A stretch of DNA of 18,820 nucleotides from an uncultured Clostridia bacterium (GTDB lineage Bacteria; Bacillota; Clostridia; Christensenellales; CAG-917). The stretch spans positions 1-18,820 of the forward strand of contig CANQCC010000014.1 in assembly GCA_947589635.1 (NCBI GenBank). The letters are read 5' to 3'. Every line of letters begins with the position of its first letter. Within the stretch, counting starts at the first letter, position 1. The translations under genes and the position numbers were made by a program. Under the pieces are notes generated by a model. That model saw only the letters and a program-made list of their open reading frames with translations, ran no database searches and had not been told where the DNA came from. Positions 7,604 through 14,146 of the stretch are shown one piece after another.

Positions 7604-7642
7604 AAAGGGCCATGGCAATTTTGCCGTGGCTCTTTTGTTTTT
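7604..7642 (+). terminator. Intrinsic terminator of the ribosomal protein block
   Basis: A long stem from AAAGGGCCATGGCA (starting 7604) pairs with TGCCGTGGCTCTTT (ending 7635) with two G-T pairs and an ATTT loop. It is followed by TGTTTTT. It begins 15 bases after the rplL stop and cleanly separates the block from perR. Confidence 0.9.
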
Positions 7643-7687
7643 CGGATAGAATTTTTAAGAGGCAGGAAAATTTTTTTGAATCGGGTA

Positions 7688-7715
7688 TTGACATTTTATA
7701 GGCATGTGTTAAAAT
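7688..7715 (+). promoter_or_regulatory. Promoter of the perR-rubrerythrin operon
   Basis: TTGACA (7688-7693) is followed after 16 bases by TAAAAT (7710-7715). The predicted start is near 7722, inside the Fur/PerR-box-like palindrome, so binding of the repressor there would block transcription. Confidence 0.75.
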
Positions 7716-7720
7716 AATAA

Positions 7721-7735
7721 CGATAATCAATATCA
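7721..7735 (+). promoter_or_regulatory. Fur/PerR-box-like operator
   Basis: CGATAATCAATATCA matches the 7-1-7 Fur-family consensus TGATAATnATTATCA at 12 of 14 defined positions, and the PerR consensus TTATAATnATTATAA at 10 of 14. It overlaps the predicted transcription start of the downstream gene, which encodes a Fur-family repressor, so autoregulation is the simple reading. Confidence 0.7.
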
Positions 7736-7742
7736 ATAAGTT

Positions 7743-8132
7743 ATGAAAAGAAACACTGTACAAAAAGACCTCATAAAAAAGATCGTGCTGGCCTCGTGCG
7801 AGCATCCTACGGCGGAGGGGGTGTATGCCTCTGCGCGTGAGGTTTTGCCCAACATAAGTCTCGGCACGGTGTATCGCGTGTTGCACGAGCTTGTCGAGGC
7901 GGGGGACATCATCGAGGTGCCCGTCAGCGGGCGGCCGTCCCGATTTGACAAGACCACGGGCGCGCACGCTCACTTTGTGTGCAAGAAGTGCGGCGAGGTG
8001 CGCGACGTAGCTTTAAACGTCGCGGGAGTTATGGCGGCGGCGGACGCGGGCGAGAGCGTTATCGAGGACGTCGACATAGTCTTTGAGGGTGTGTGCGAAA
8101 ATTGTAACGGAAAACATGACGCTATTGCGTAA
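7743..8132 (+). CDS. perR: Fur-family repressor, PerR-type peroxide sensor
   Basis: The 129-residue protein has the Fur fold: a winged helix with SLGTVYRVLHELVEAGDI (residues 39-56) and a dimerisation/metal domain. Two CxxC pairs, C80/C83 and C118/C121, form the structural zinc site. The regulatory-metal ligands of PerR can be aligned: H21 (in HPTAEGVY), D69 (in RFDKTTG), H75 and H77 (in GAHAHFVC), and D88 in CGEVRD. Asp rather than Glu at that last position is the known mark of PerR over Fur, giving iron-catalysed histidine oxidation by peroxide. The N-terminus is about 16 residues shorter than B. subtilis PerR. No good ribosome binding site precedes the ATG. Peroxide sensing is inferred from these residues and from the rubrerythrin neighbour. 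Confidence 0.85.
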   Translation: MKRNTVQKDLIKKIVLASCEHPTAEGVYASAREVLPNISLGTVYRVLHELVEAGDIIEVPVSGRPSRFDKTTGAHAHFVCKKCGEVRDVALNVAGVMAAADAGESVIEDVDIVFEGVCENCNGKHDAIA

Positions 8133-8157
8133 ATAAATAAAAAAGGAGAGTATCATT

Positions 8158-8700
8158 ATGGCAAAATATGTATGTCCCGTTTGCGGCTATGTTTACGAGG
8201 GTGAAAATCCTCCCGCGGTCTGCCCCCTCTGCAGGGCCAAACTTGTAAAAGAGGAAGTGGGTCAAATCAGCTGGGCTGCCGAGCACGTCATCGGCGTAGG
8301 CAAGAAAGGGTCTATCCCGCAGGATATATACGATGGGCTTAAGGCCAACTTCGAGGGCGAGTGCACCGAGGTCGGAATGTATCTTGCAATGGCAAGGGCC
8401 GCGCACCGCGAGGGCTATCCCGAGATAGGGCTCTATAGGGAAAAGGCCGCATGGGAAGAGGCGGAGCACGCCGCAAAATTCTGCGAACTGCTTGGAGAGC
8501 TTGTCTCGCCGTCCACTAAGGAAAACCTCGAGGCGAGAGTCGCCGCCGAAAACGGCGCCACCGCCGGCAAGACTACGCTTGCAAAACGCGCTAAGGAAGA
8601 GGGGCTTGACGCCATCCACGACACCGTGCACGAGATGGCTCGCGACGAGGCGAGACATGGCAAGGCGCTTGCGGGATTGCTTGCGCGCTACTTCAAATAA
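8158..8700 (+). CDS. Reverse rubrerythrin (rubredoxin domain first)
   Basis: The 180-residue protein has an N-terminal rubredoxin-like iron site, C6/C9 (VCPVCGYVYEGENP) and C22/C25 (VCPLC), followed by a four-helix ferritin-like di-iron domain. Di-iron ligand motifs visible are FEGECTEVGMY (residues 65-75), AAWEEAEHAAKF in the second helix pair, and HEMARDEARHGKAL near the C-terminus. Classical rubrerythrins have the rubredoxin domain last; this order is the reverse rubrerythrin of clostridia, an NAD(P)H-linked peroxidase that acts in the cytoplasm and is PerR-repressed in Clostridium acetobutylicum. AAAGGAGAG precedes the ATG and only 25 bases separate it from perR, so the two form an operon. 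Confidence 0.92.
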   Translation: MAKYVCPVCGYVYEGENPPAVCPLCRAKLVKEEVGQISWAAEHVIGVGKKGSIPQDIYDGLKANFEGECTEVGMYLAMARAAHREGYPEIGLYREKAAWEEAEHAAKFCELLGELVSPSTKENLEARVAAENGATAGKTTLAKRAKEEGLDAIHDTVHEMARDEARHGKALAGLLARYFK

Positions 8701-8714
8701 TAAGCCTGTCAGGG

Positions 8715-8751
8715 TACGGCTTTCCGCTTCGGCGGGGAGCCGTATTTTTAT
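8715..8751 (+). terminator. Intrinsic terminator after rubrerythrin
   Basis: TACGGCTTTCCGC (8715-8727) pairs with GCGGGGAGCCGTA (8732-8744) through 13 pairs including two G-T, capped by a TTCG tetraloop and followed by TTTTTATT. It ends the perR operon. Confidence 0.93.
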
Positions 8752-8824
8752 TATCCGCTTTCATTTTTGGCGCATATTATGATATTCGCATAAAATCGGG
8801 GCGAAAAAAGGCAAAAATTGCCTC

Positions 8825-8853
8825 TTGCGTGCACGCATACTGTATGATAGAAT
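8825..8853 (+). promoter_or_regulatory. Candidate promoter of the lipoprotein gene, with palindrome
   Basis: TTGCGT (8825-8830) and TAGAAT (8848-8853) are 17 bases apart, giving a 3/6 plus 5/6 match to SigA hexamers. A perfect 12-base palindrome, TGCGTGCACGCA (8826-8837), covers the -35 hexamer and could be an operator. The region before it (8752-8824) has no other clear signal. Confidence 0.45.
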
Positions 8854-8885
8854 ATATGTAAATTATTGAACTATCTGGTGATATT

Positions 8886-11800
8886 ATGAAAAAGACTTTG
8901 CCGATTTTGATAGTTTTAACGCTTCTTTTAAGCGCGGCGCTTACTCTTGCCGCCTGCAACTCCTCTCACGAGCACAGATTTACCGCCTGGGAAGTCACCG
9001 AGGCAGCCACCTGCTCCGCCGAGGGCGTGAAGACGCGCACTTGCAAGGATTGCGGCGAAGTGGAGACCGGAGTCGTCGAAAAACTTGCGCATACTCCCCT
9101 CACCGAGGGCGCAGTCCCAGCCACTTGCACCGAGGCGGGTCAAAGCGGCACGGTCAAATGCGAAGTCTGCGGCGTAAAGATCTCCGACAGCGTAGTCATC
9201 CCCGCGCTTGGCCATGCGATGAGCGAGAACTTCGAGCACGGGATAGAGAATACCGAAGCGGAACAGAAAAGGCATTATCATTTCAAATATTGCACGCGCG
9301 ACGGCTGCGGCCACGTGGACAGGACTTATTGCGAGCTTGTCGAAACAACCGTCGCCGCGACTTGCGACGAGGACGGCTTCAAAAAGCTTGAGTGCGGCGT
9401 GTGCCACGGGGGAGAGGTGCTCGAGGTCTACGAAAAACTTGGGCATGCCTGGGGCGAATACACCTATAACCCCGCCACCGGAACGCACAGGCGCGTATGC
9501 GGGAACGACTCCCGTCACGTCGATCAGGGGCGCTGCGCTTTCGTAGACAAGGACTTTGTGGACGCCACCTGCACAGAGGCTGGCTATACCGTGCGCGAGT
9601 GCACGTATTGCCACGGCACCAAGGATGTCCCCTCCGCGGAGCATCCCGCAAAGGGGCACGACTACGGCGATTGGGTGGTGGATAAGCAGGCTACCTGCGC
9701 CGCCGCCGGCAGCCAACATAAGGATTGCAAAAATTGCGACGACGTCGTCACGGAAGAAATCAAACAAAGAGATCATATATGGAGCGAGCCGAGCCTTTAC
9801 AAGGCTGCGACCTGCACCGAAGTTGGGGAAAAGAGAAGCGAATGCCGCTATGACGACTGCGACGAAGTGAAATCTGAAGAAATTGAGATGTTGCCACACG
9901 ACTATGATGCGTGGGAGGTGGAAACAGACTCCACTTGCACAAGCGAAGGCGTACAGAGGAGGAAGTGTAAAGGTAAAGATTGCAATCATGAAGAAGAGGG
10001 CGTCGTCGCCATGAAGGAGCATGAAAAGCAGATCATCCCCAAAGTGGATCCGAAATGCGAGGAGGACGGCTCCACGGAAGGCGAAGAGTGCAAAAATTGC
10101 CACACCATTCTTAAAGCGCCCACGCGGGTTCCCGCCACGGGGCACAACTATAACGGGGCGGAATATCACACGATACAGGGCGAGAGAAGGCACTACCGTC
10201 TATGTCAAAATAAAGACTGCGATCATCGCGACGAGGAGGGCTGCGACCCAAGAGTGGAGCGCCACGAAGCCACCTGCGTTGACGCGGGCTATACCGAATA
10301 CATCTGCCGCGATTGCAGCGACAGCTATCGGGACGGCGAGACTCCCGCAAAGGGGCACAGCATGTCCTCGCCCACTCCCGTCTATATGGAGGAGAACGGC
10401 GCGGATCACGTCCATAAGCACGTGCAAGTCTGCTTGCGCGCGGGCTGCGGGCATAGCGTGGAGAGCGAATGCTCAATGTCGGAAGCGGGAGAGATGGAGC
10501 CCACCTGCACAAAGGCGGGCTATACCAAGATGGTCTGCTCCGAGTGCGGCAGCGTGCACGAAAACGTGACGAGCGACGCGCTTGGGCACACCTACAGATA
10601 TTCCTACATTCTCAACACATATCCCTACATGCACACCGCGAGATGTCAGCGCTGCAACTATAAGTATAACGAATATTGCGCCATGACCTACGTGGAGAAC
10701 AAGCCCACTTGCACCACCATTGGCGAGACGCGCGGCACTTGCGAGCATTGCTACCACAGCGTGCGCAGAGGCAACTATGTCAGCGCGCTCGGGCACAACT
10801 ATGGGCCATGGACGTACGACGGCGATATGTCCGAAAACCACACTCACTACCGCGAATGCCTGAGGGACGGCTGCACTGCGGAGACCGAAGGACACGTGCA
10901 GAGAGGCGAATGTCACATCGTCACTACCGAGACTCTGCCCACCTGCGAGGCGGCGGGCGGAAAAGTCACCGCTTGCGACGTCTGCCTTACAAGCATAAGC
11001 GAAAGCAGCGTGGAAGCGCTCGGGCACAAATACGGCGCCTGGAAAATCGACGACAAAAAGGGAGAGCATTACCACCTCTGCAACACTTGCGGCGCGGAGG
11101 AAAGATACGCGCACGAAAAGATAGTCGACACATACGACGCGACCTGCACGGACTATGCCAAGACCGTCACGACTTGCCGCGTCTGCGATTATAGCCTTGT
11201 GGAGGAGGACAGATCCAACCCGATCAATGGGCACAACTATCAAGTGGACGTTTCCGACGAGCATCAGCATGTCGCGAGATGCCTCAATTGCAACGAGCAA
11301 CACAGCGGCGCGCACGACTATTCGGTGAGCAACCTGTGCTCCTATTGCCAATACGACGGGTTGACCTATGTCAAGATGGGCGCGCACTACATCGTGAAGT
11401 CCGACGACAACATCATATCCTTCAGGCCCAAGAAGATAATCATCCCCGCATACCACAGCGAGTACGGCAGCGACGAAAGTCTGCCCGTCAGGGAGATCGC
11501 GCGTAACGCTTTCCAAAACAACAGATATATCGAGGAAGTCGTGCTTCCCGTCACGCTTGAGGTAATAAACGACAGCGCCTTTATGAGTTGTACGGGAATA
11601 AAATCCGTGTCAATAGAGGGAGACGAGACGGGTGCGCTTCACACGATCGGCGCGTACGCGTTTACAAAGTGCGAATCGCTTGTCGCCTTCGAGGCGCCAA
11701 CCACGCTTGAGACCATAGGCGCGGGCGCGTTTGAAAACTGCCTCAAGCTGGTGGACATAAAGATCCACGACGACGTAAAATCCATAGGCGCGGGCGCGTT

Positions 11801-12734
11801 TTCCAACACCGCGTATCTCAATATCGACGCCAATTGGACGGGCAACGTGCTGTACATCGGCAAGCACCTCATCAAGGGCAGAGCGACCGTGGTCGACGAC
11901 AAGTTGGTCACCGACGTCGAAGTGCGCGACGGCACCGTGTCCATAAACTCGAGCGCGTTCCTTAATATGGATATAACCTCGATAGTGCTTCCCGACAGTC
12001 TCAAGATAATCGAGTCGCGTGCGTTTGAAGGCTGCACCCACCTCAGCAAAGTGGAATTCAAAGGCGACATGCAGGCTTGGTTCGAAATCGAATTCAAGGA
12101 CGAGCTTGCCTCTCCGCTGTACTACGACGCGGCGCTGCACATCGACGCGGCGCACGACAGGATAGTCATTCCGACGGGCGTGACGCGCATCCCAGTGGGC
12201 ACCTTCCGCGGTACCGAGATAACCGAGGTTATCATCCCCGATACCGTCACCTATATTGGCGCCGACGCGTTTGAGGATTGCGCGCTGCTTGCAAAGATAC
12301 AGATCCCGACGTCGGTCACCTATATCGGCAGGGACGCCTTCAAAAACTGCCTCTACTTCAACACTCCCGACAATTGGGAGAATGGCAACGCGCTGTATAT
12401 CGATACGCACCTCATCGCCACCAAAGCGGAGGCAATCGGCACGGAATTCGTCGTGAAAGAGGGCACAACCACCATCGGCATTGAGGCCTTCAAAGATTGC
12501 GTCAACTTAACCAAGGTCACCATCGCCGCCGACGTATTGCGCATTGGCGAAGGCGCGTTCAGCGGCTGCGCCGCGCTTACCGACGTAGTCTTCCTCAACC
12601 TCACCGACGGATGGCTTGGCTCCGGGCGCGTCATGCGCTTCGTAGACCCCGCAAGCCTTGCGGACCCGAAAGGCGCGAGGGCGCAGTTTGACACTTATTA
12701 TGGCGAATGGAAGCGCCTGCAAAACCGCGCCTAA
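8886..12734 (+). CDS. Giant Cys-rich surface lipoprotein with BspA-like LRRs
   Basis: This encodes 1282 residues. The N-terminus has a lysine pair, a hydrophobic stretch and the lipobox LAAC with Cys at residue 24, so it should be a lipid-anchored extracellular protein. Residues about 27-820 are modular. I count 13 units of the form (A/P)TC-x3-G-x5-C-x2-C, mostly ending in an (A)xGH turn, and 8 interleaved units with an H-x(2-4)-C-x(2-4)-C core. This gives about 63 cysteines. Residues about 860-1250 are BspA-like leucine-rich repeats (LRR_5 type), e.g. IPDTVTYIGADAFEDC and LPDSLKIIESRAFEGC, with two spacer segments containing LYI..HLI. The GGTGAT sequence at 8878-8883 is a good ribosome binding site. 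BspA-like domains are linked to adhesion in other bacteria; the Cys modules look like small metal ribbons or disulfide knots. Function is unknown. It has no sortase motif and no partner gene on its strand. Confidence 0.9.
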   Translation: MKKTLPILIVLTLLLSAALTLAACNSSHEHRFTAWEVTEAATCSAEGVKTRTCKDCGEVETGVVEKLAHTPLTEGAVPATCTEAGQSGTVKCEVCGVKISDSVVIPALGHAMSENFEHGIENTEAEQKRHYHFKYCTRDGCGHVDRTYCELVETTVAATCDEDGFKKLECGVCHGGEVLEVYEKLGHAWGEYTYNPATGTHRRVCGNDSRHVDQGRCAFVDKDFVDATCTEAGYTVRECTYCHGTKDVPSAEHPAKGHDYGDWVVDKQATCAAAGSQHKDCKNCDDVVTEEIKQRDHIWSEPSLYKAATCTEVGEKRSECRYDDCDEVKSEEIEMLPHDYDAWEVETDSTCTSEGVQRRKCKGKDCNHEEEGVVAMKEHEKQIIPKVDPKCEEDGSTEGEECKNCHTILKAPTRVPATGHNYNGAEYHTIQGERRHYRLCQNKDCDHRDEEGCDPRVERHEATCVDAGYTEYICRDCSDSYRDGETPAKGHSMSSPTPVYMEENGADHVHKHVQVCLRAGCGHSVESECSMSEAGEMEPTCTKAGYTKMVCSECGSVHENVTSDALGHTYRYSYILNTYPYMHTARCQRCNYKYNEYCAMTYVENKPTCTTIGETRGTCEHCYHSVRRGNYVSALGHNYGPWTYDGDMSENHTHYRECLRDGCTAETEGHVQRGECHIVTTETLPTCEAAGGKVTACDVCLTSISESSVEALGHKYGAWKIDDKKGEHYHLCNTCGAEERYAHEKIVDTYDATCTDYAKTVTTCRVCDYSLVEEDRSNPINGHNYQVDVSDEHQHVARCLNCNEQHSGAHDYSVSNLCSYCQYDGLTYVKMGAHYIVKSDDNIISFRPKKIIIPAYHSEYGSDESLPVREIARNAFQNNRYIEEVVLPVTLEVINDSAFMSCTGIKSVSIEGDETGALHTIGAYAFTKCESLVAFEAPTTLETIGAGAFENCLKLVDIKIHDDVKSIGAGAFSNTAYLNIDANWTGNVLYIGKHLIKGRATVVDDKLVTDVEVRDGTVSINSSAFLNMDITSIVLPDSLKIIESRAFEGCTHLSKVEFKGDMQAWFEIEFKDELASPLYYDAALHIDAAHDRIVIPTGVTRIPVGTFRGTEITEVIIPDTVTYIGADAFEDCALLAKIQIPTSVTYIGRDAFKNCLYFNTPDNWENGNALYIDTHLIATKAEAIGTEFVVKEGTTTIGIEAFKDCVNLTKVTIAADVLRIGEGAFSGCAALTDVVFLNLTDGWLGSGRVMRFVDPASLADPKGARAQFDTYYGEWKRLQNRA

Positions 12735-12773
12735 GTCCGACGATTCGCCTTCATCGACAAACAAAACAAAGCA

Positions 12774-12810
12774 AAAGGGAGATAGCGCCATACAAGCGCT
12801 ATCTCCCTTT
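12774..12810. terminator. Shared bidirectional terminator hairpin
   Basis: AAAGGGAGATAGCGC (12774-12788) and GCGCTATCTCCCTTT (12796-12810) form a perfect 15-pair stem with a seven-base loop, 39 bases after the lipoprotein stop. Reading minus, the stem runs into TTTTGCTTTGTTTTG, a U-rich tail, so it can also stop the convergent spo0A transcript. Reading plus, the tail is only the TTT that ends the stem. Confidence 0.85.
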
Positions 12811-12828
12811 CGGATAAAGGGGAAAAGA

Positions 12829-12909
12829 ATGGAAACAAGCAATGTAAATACGGCTCTGTACAGCCGTTATATATATCCAAGCAAATATCAAGCTAACAAG
12901 GACGTTTAA
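12829..12909 (+). CDS. Possible 26-residue small protein
   Basis: An ATG at 12829 is preceded by AAAGGGGA (12816-12823) at good spacing and opens a 26-codon frame ending in TAA. The peptide starts METSNVNTALYSRYIYPSKY, has no signal or membrane segment, and ends ANKDV. It lies just past the terminator hairpin in the gap between convergent genes and contains the short inverted repeat ACGGCT/AGCCGT (12850-12855 with 12862-12867). There is no clear promoter. It may be chance. Confidence 0.2.
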   Translation: METSNVNTALYSRYIYPSKYQANKDV

Positions 12910-12961
12910 CAGTCGTTATGCCCAACCCAATACATACTGTAGCAGCCTGCATCAAGTGGGG

Positions 12962-13705
12962 TTAAGCGGATTCAAGCAACAGCTTATCTGCTATCAGGGC
13001 TATGAACTCGCCGTTGGTGGGCTTCTCGTTGGGAGAGTATATCTTTATGCCGAAGATAGTGTTTATGTTTTCTATCTTTCCTCTGTTCCACGCCACCTCT
13101 ATGGCGTGGCGTATGGCTCTCTCCACCTTGGAAGCGGAGGTATTGTATCTCTCGGCTATGGAGGGGTATAACCTCTTGGTTATGGAGTTTATTATATCCG
13201 GCGAGTCTATGGTCATCTTAATAGCCTCGCGCAGGAATTGGTATCCCTTTATGTGCGCGGGGATCCCAACGGATATGAACAGGTTGGATATCTTCTCGTC
13301 CAGAGAGCGGTTGCGCTTGGGAGAAGAGGGTTTAGAGGCGGGAGCGGGAGAGGAGAGCTCGGTTATGGTCTTATACGCAAGAGAGAAATCGAAGGGTTTG
13401 GCAAGGAAATAGCTCGCGCCGTATTGCATGGCCTTTTGTACAAAGCCGTCTGTGGCAAGCTGGGACATCATGATGACGATGGGACGTTTGCCTTCGAGGG
13501 CGGAGAGGACTCCGAAGCCGTCCAGCTCGGGCATGACAATGTCCAGAAGAAGGAAGTCCGGGTCATAGGCGCGGACAAGTTGCAGGGCTTGCGTACCGTT
13601 GGAGGCAACGCCCAAGACGTCCATATCGTCTTTAGAGGAGAAGAAGTCTTTGAGGCTTGCCTGGAGAGAGAGGTTATCGTCTGCGATAACAATTGATTTT
13701 TTCAT
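12962..13705 (-). CDS. spo0A: Sporulation master regulator Spo0A
   Basis: The 247-residue protein has an N-terminal receiver domain with acidic pocket D9/D10, phosphoacceptor D55 (in FLLLDIVMPELDG), S81 and K103 (in FLAKPFD). A Pro/Ser-rich linker (about residues 118-135) leads to the Spo0A_C domain. There GIPAHIKGYQFLREAI and ASKVERAIRHAIEVAWNRG closely match B. subtilis Spo0A, including the DNA-reading helix. Phosphorylated Spo0A binds 0A boxes and starts sporulation. On the minus strand GGAGG (13712-13716) lies six bases before the ATG. The usual neighbour spoIVB is not directly downstream; the gene instead converges on the lipoprotein gene. No convincing SigA or SigH promoter was seen. 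Confidence 0.96.
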   Translation of the reverse strand: MKKSIVIADDNLSLQASLKDFFSSKDDMDVLGVASNGTQALQLVRAYDPDFLLLDIVMPELDGFGVLSALEGKRPIVIMMSQLATDGFVQKAMQYGASYFLAKPFDFSLAYKTITELSSPAPASKPSSPKRNRSLDEKISNLFISVGIPAHIKGYQFLREAIKMTIDSPDIINSITKRLYPSIAERYNTSASKVERAIRHAIEVAWNRGKIENINTIFGIKIYSPNEKPTNGEFIALIADKLLLESA

Positions 13706-14077
13706 AAAGTACCTCCGGATTCAAGACAATAATAGCACGGATATGACAAATGCCCGCGAGGAAAAAAGCGCGCAAAATGCCGAATAAGCGCTAATATGAG
13801 ATGAAGATGTTTAATTGGGATAGATCTCAATTGGGTTATAAATATTTTAAGACATAAATTCATAAAAAACAAACGAAAAATACAAGAAAATTTTCCGCCT
13901 CAAGATATGGCATATCCCCTCAAATCCAAACACAAGATGTGGCATGGGAAGGAATTTATTTATTTGGGACGGAAAAATAATTTTACAATTTTTTTTACTG
14001 TTTTACAAAACCTTACAACATTTTAACGATATTGCGCGGCAAGGCGAATTTTTGCGCTTGCTTGCGACTTTTGGATA
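13706..14077. other. AT-rich intergenic region with repeats and a palindrome
   Basis: No protein or RNA gene is evident between the divergent spo0A and alpha-galactosidase starts. The region holds a perfect palindrome GATATG-G-CATATC (13904-13916); a near-identical direct repeat CAAGATATGGCAT / CAAGATGTGGCAT (13901-13913 and 13933-13945, 12 of 13 matching, 32 bases apart); and TTTTACAA-like units starting at 13981, 13993, 14001, 14011 and 14021. These look like regulatory sites, most plausibly for the downstream sugar-degradation gene. Confidence 0.5.
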
Positions 14078-14107
14078 TTGACGGAAGACGGCTTATATTG
14101 ATATAAT
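14078..14107 (+). promoter_or_regulatory. Promoter of the alpha-galactosidase gene
   Basis: TTGACG (14078-14083) and a perfect TATAAT (14102-14107) are separated by 18 bases, 39 bases before the preferred start codon. The upstream T-rich repeats could serve as UP-like or operator elements. Confidence 0.75.
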
Positions 14108-14146
14108 ATCCTATATAAACAAATTATAAATAAAGAGAGGATGATT

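Noticed and set aside
8804..8823. Minus-strand hairpin AGGCAA-TTT-TTGCCT followed by a T run, resembling a terminator
   Set aside because: No minus-strand gene ends nearby, and the six-pair stem in an A-rich stretch is easily produced by chance.
9337..9345. Perfect 0A-box-like TTGTCGAAA
   Set aside because: It lies deep inside the lipoprotein coding sequence, about 450 bases after the start codon, with no promoter near it. A nine-base match in 18.8 kb can be chance.
8928..10193. 421-codon open frame antisense to the lipoprotein gene
   Set aside because: It mirrors the repetitive Cys-rich coding sequence, with an Ala/Val-rich composition and no motifs. The plus-strand gene has a lipobox signal and repeats.
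8960..11360. CxxC-rich modules read as multiheme cytochrome
   Set aside because: Heme attachment needs CxxCH. The CxxC pairs here are mostly followed by G, D, K or other residues rather than His, so heme binding is not supported.
13706..14140. CRISPR array or small RNA gene in the AT-rich gap
   Set aside because: The repeats are short (8-13 bases), uneven and without spacers of constant length. No tRNA-like or other recognisable RNA fold was found.
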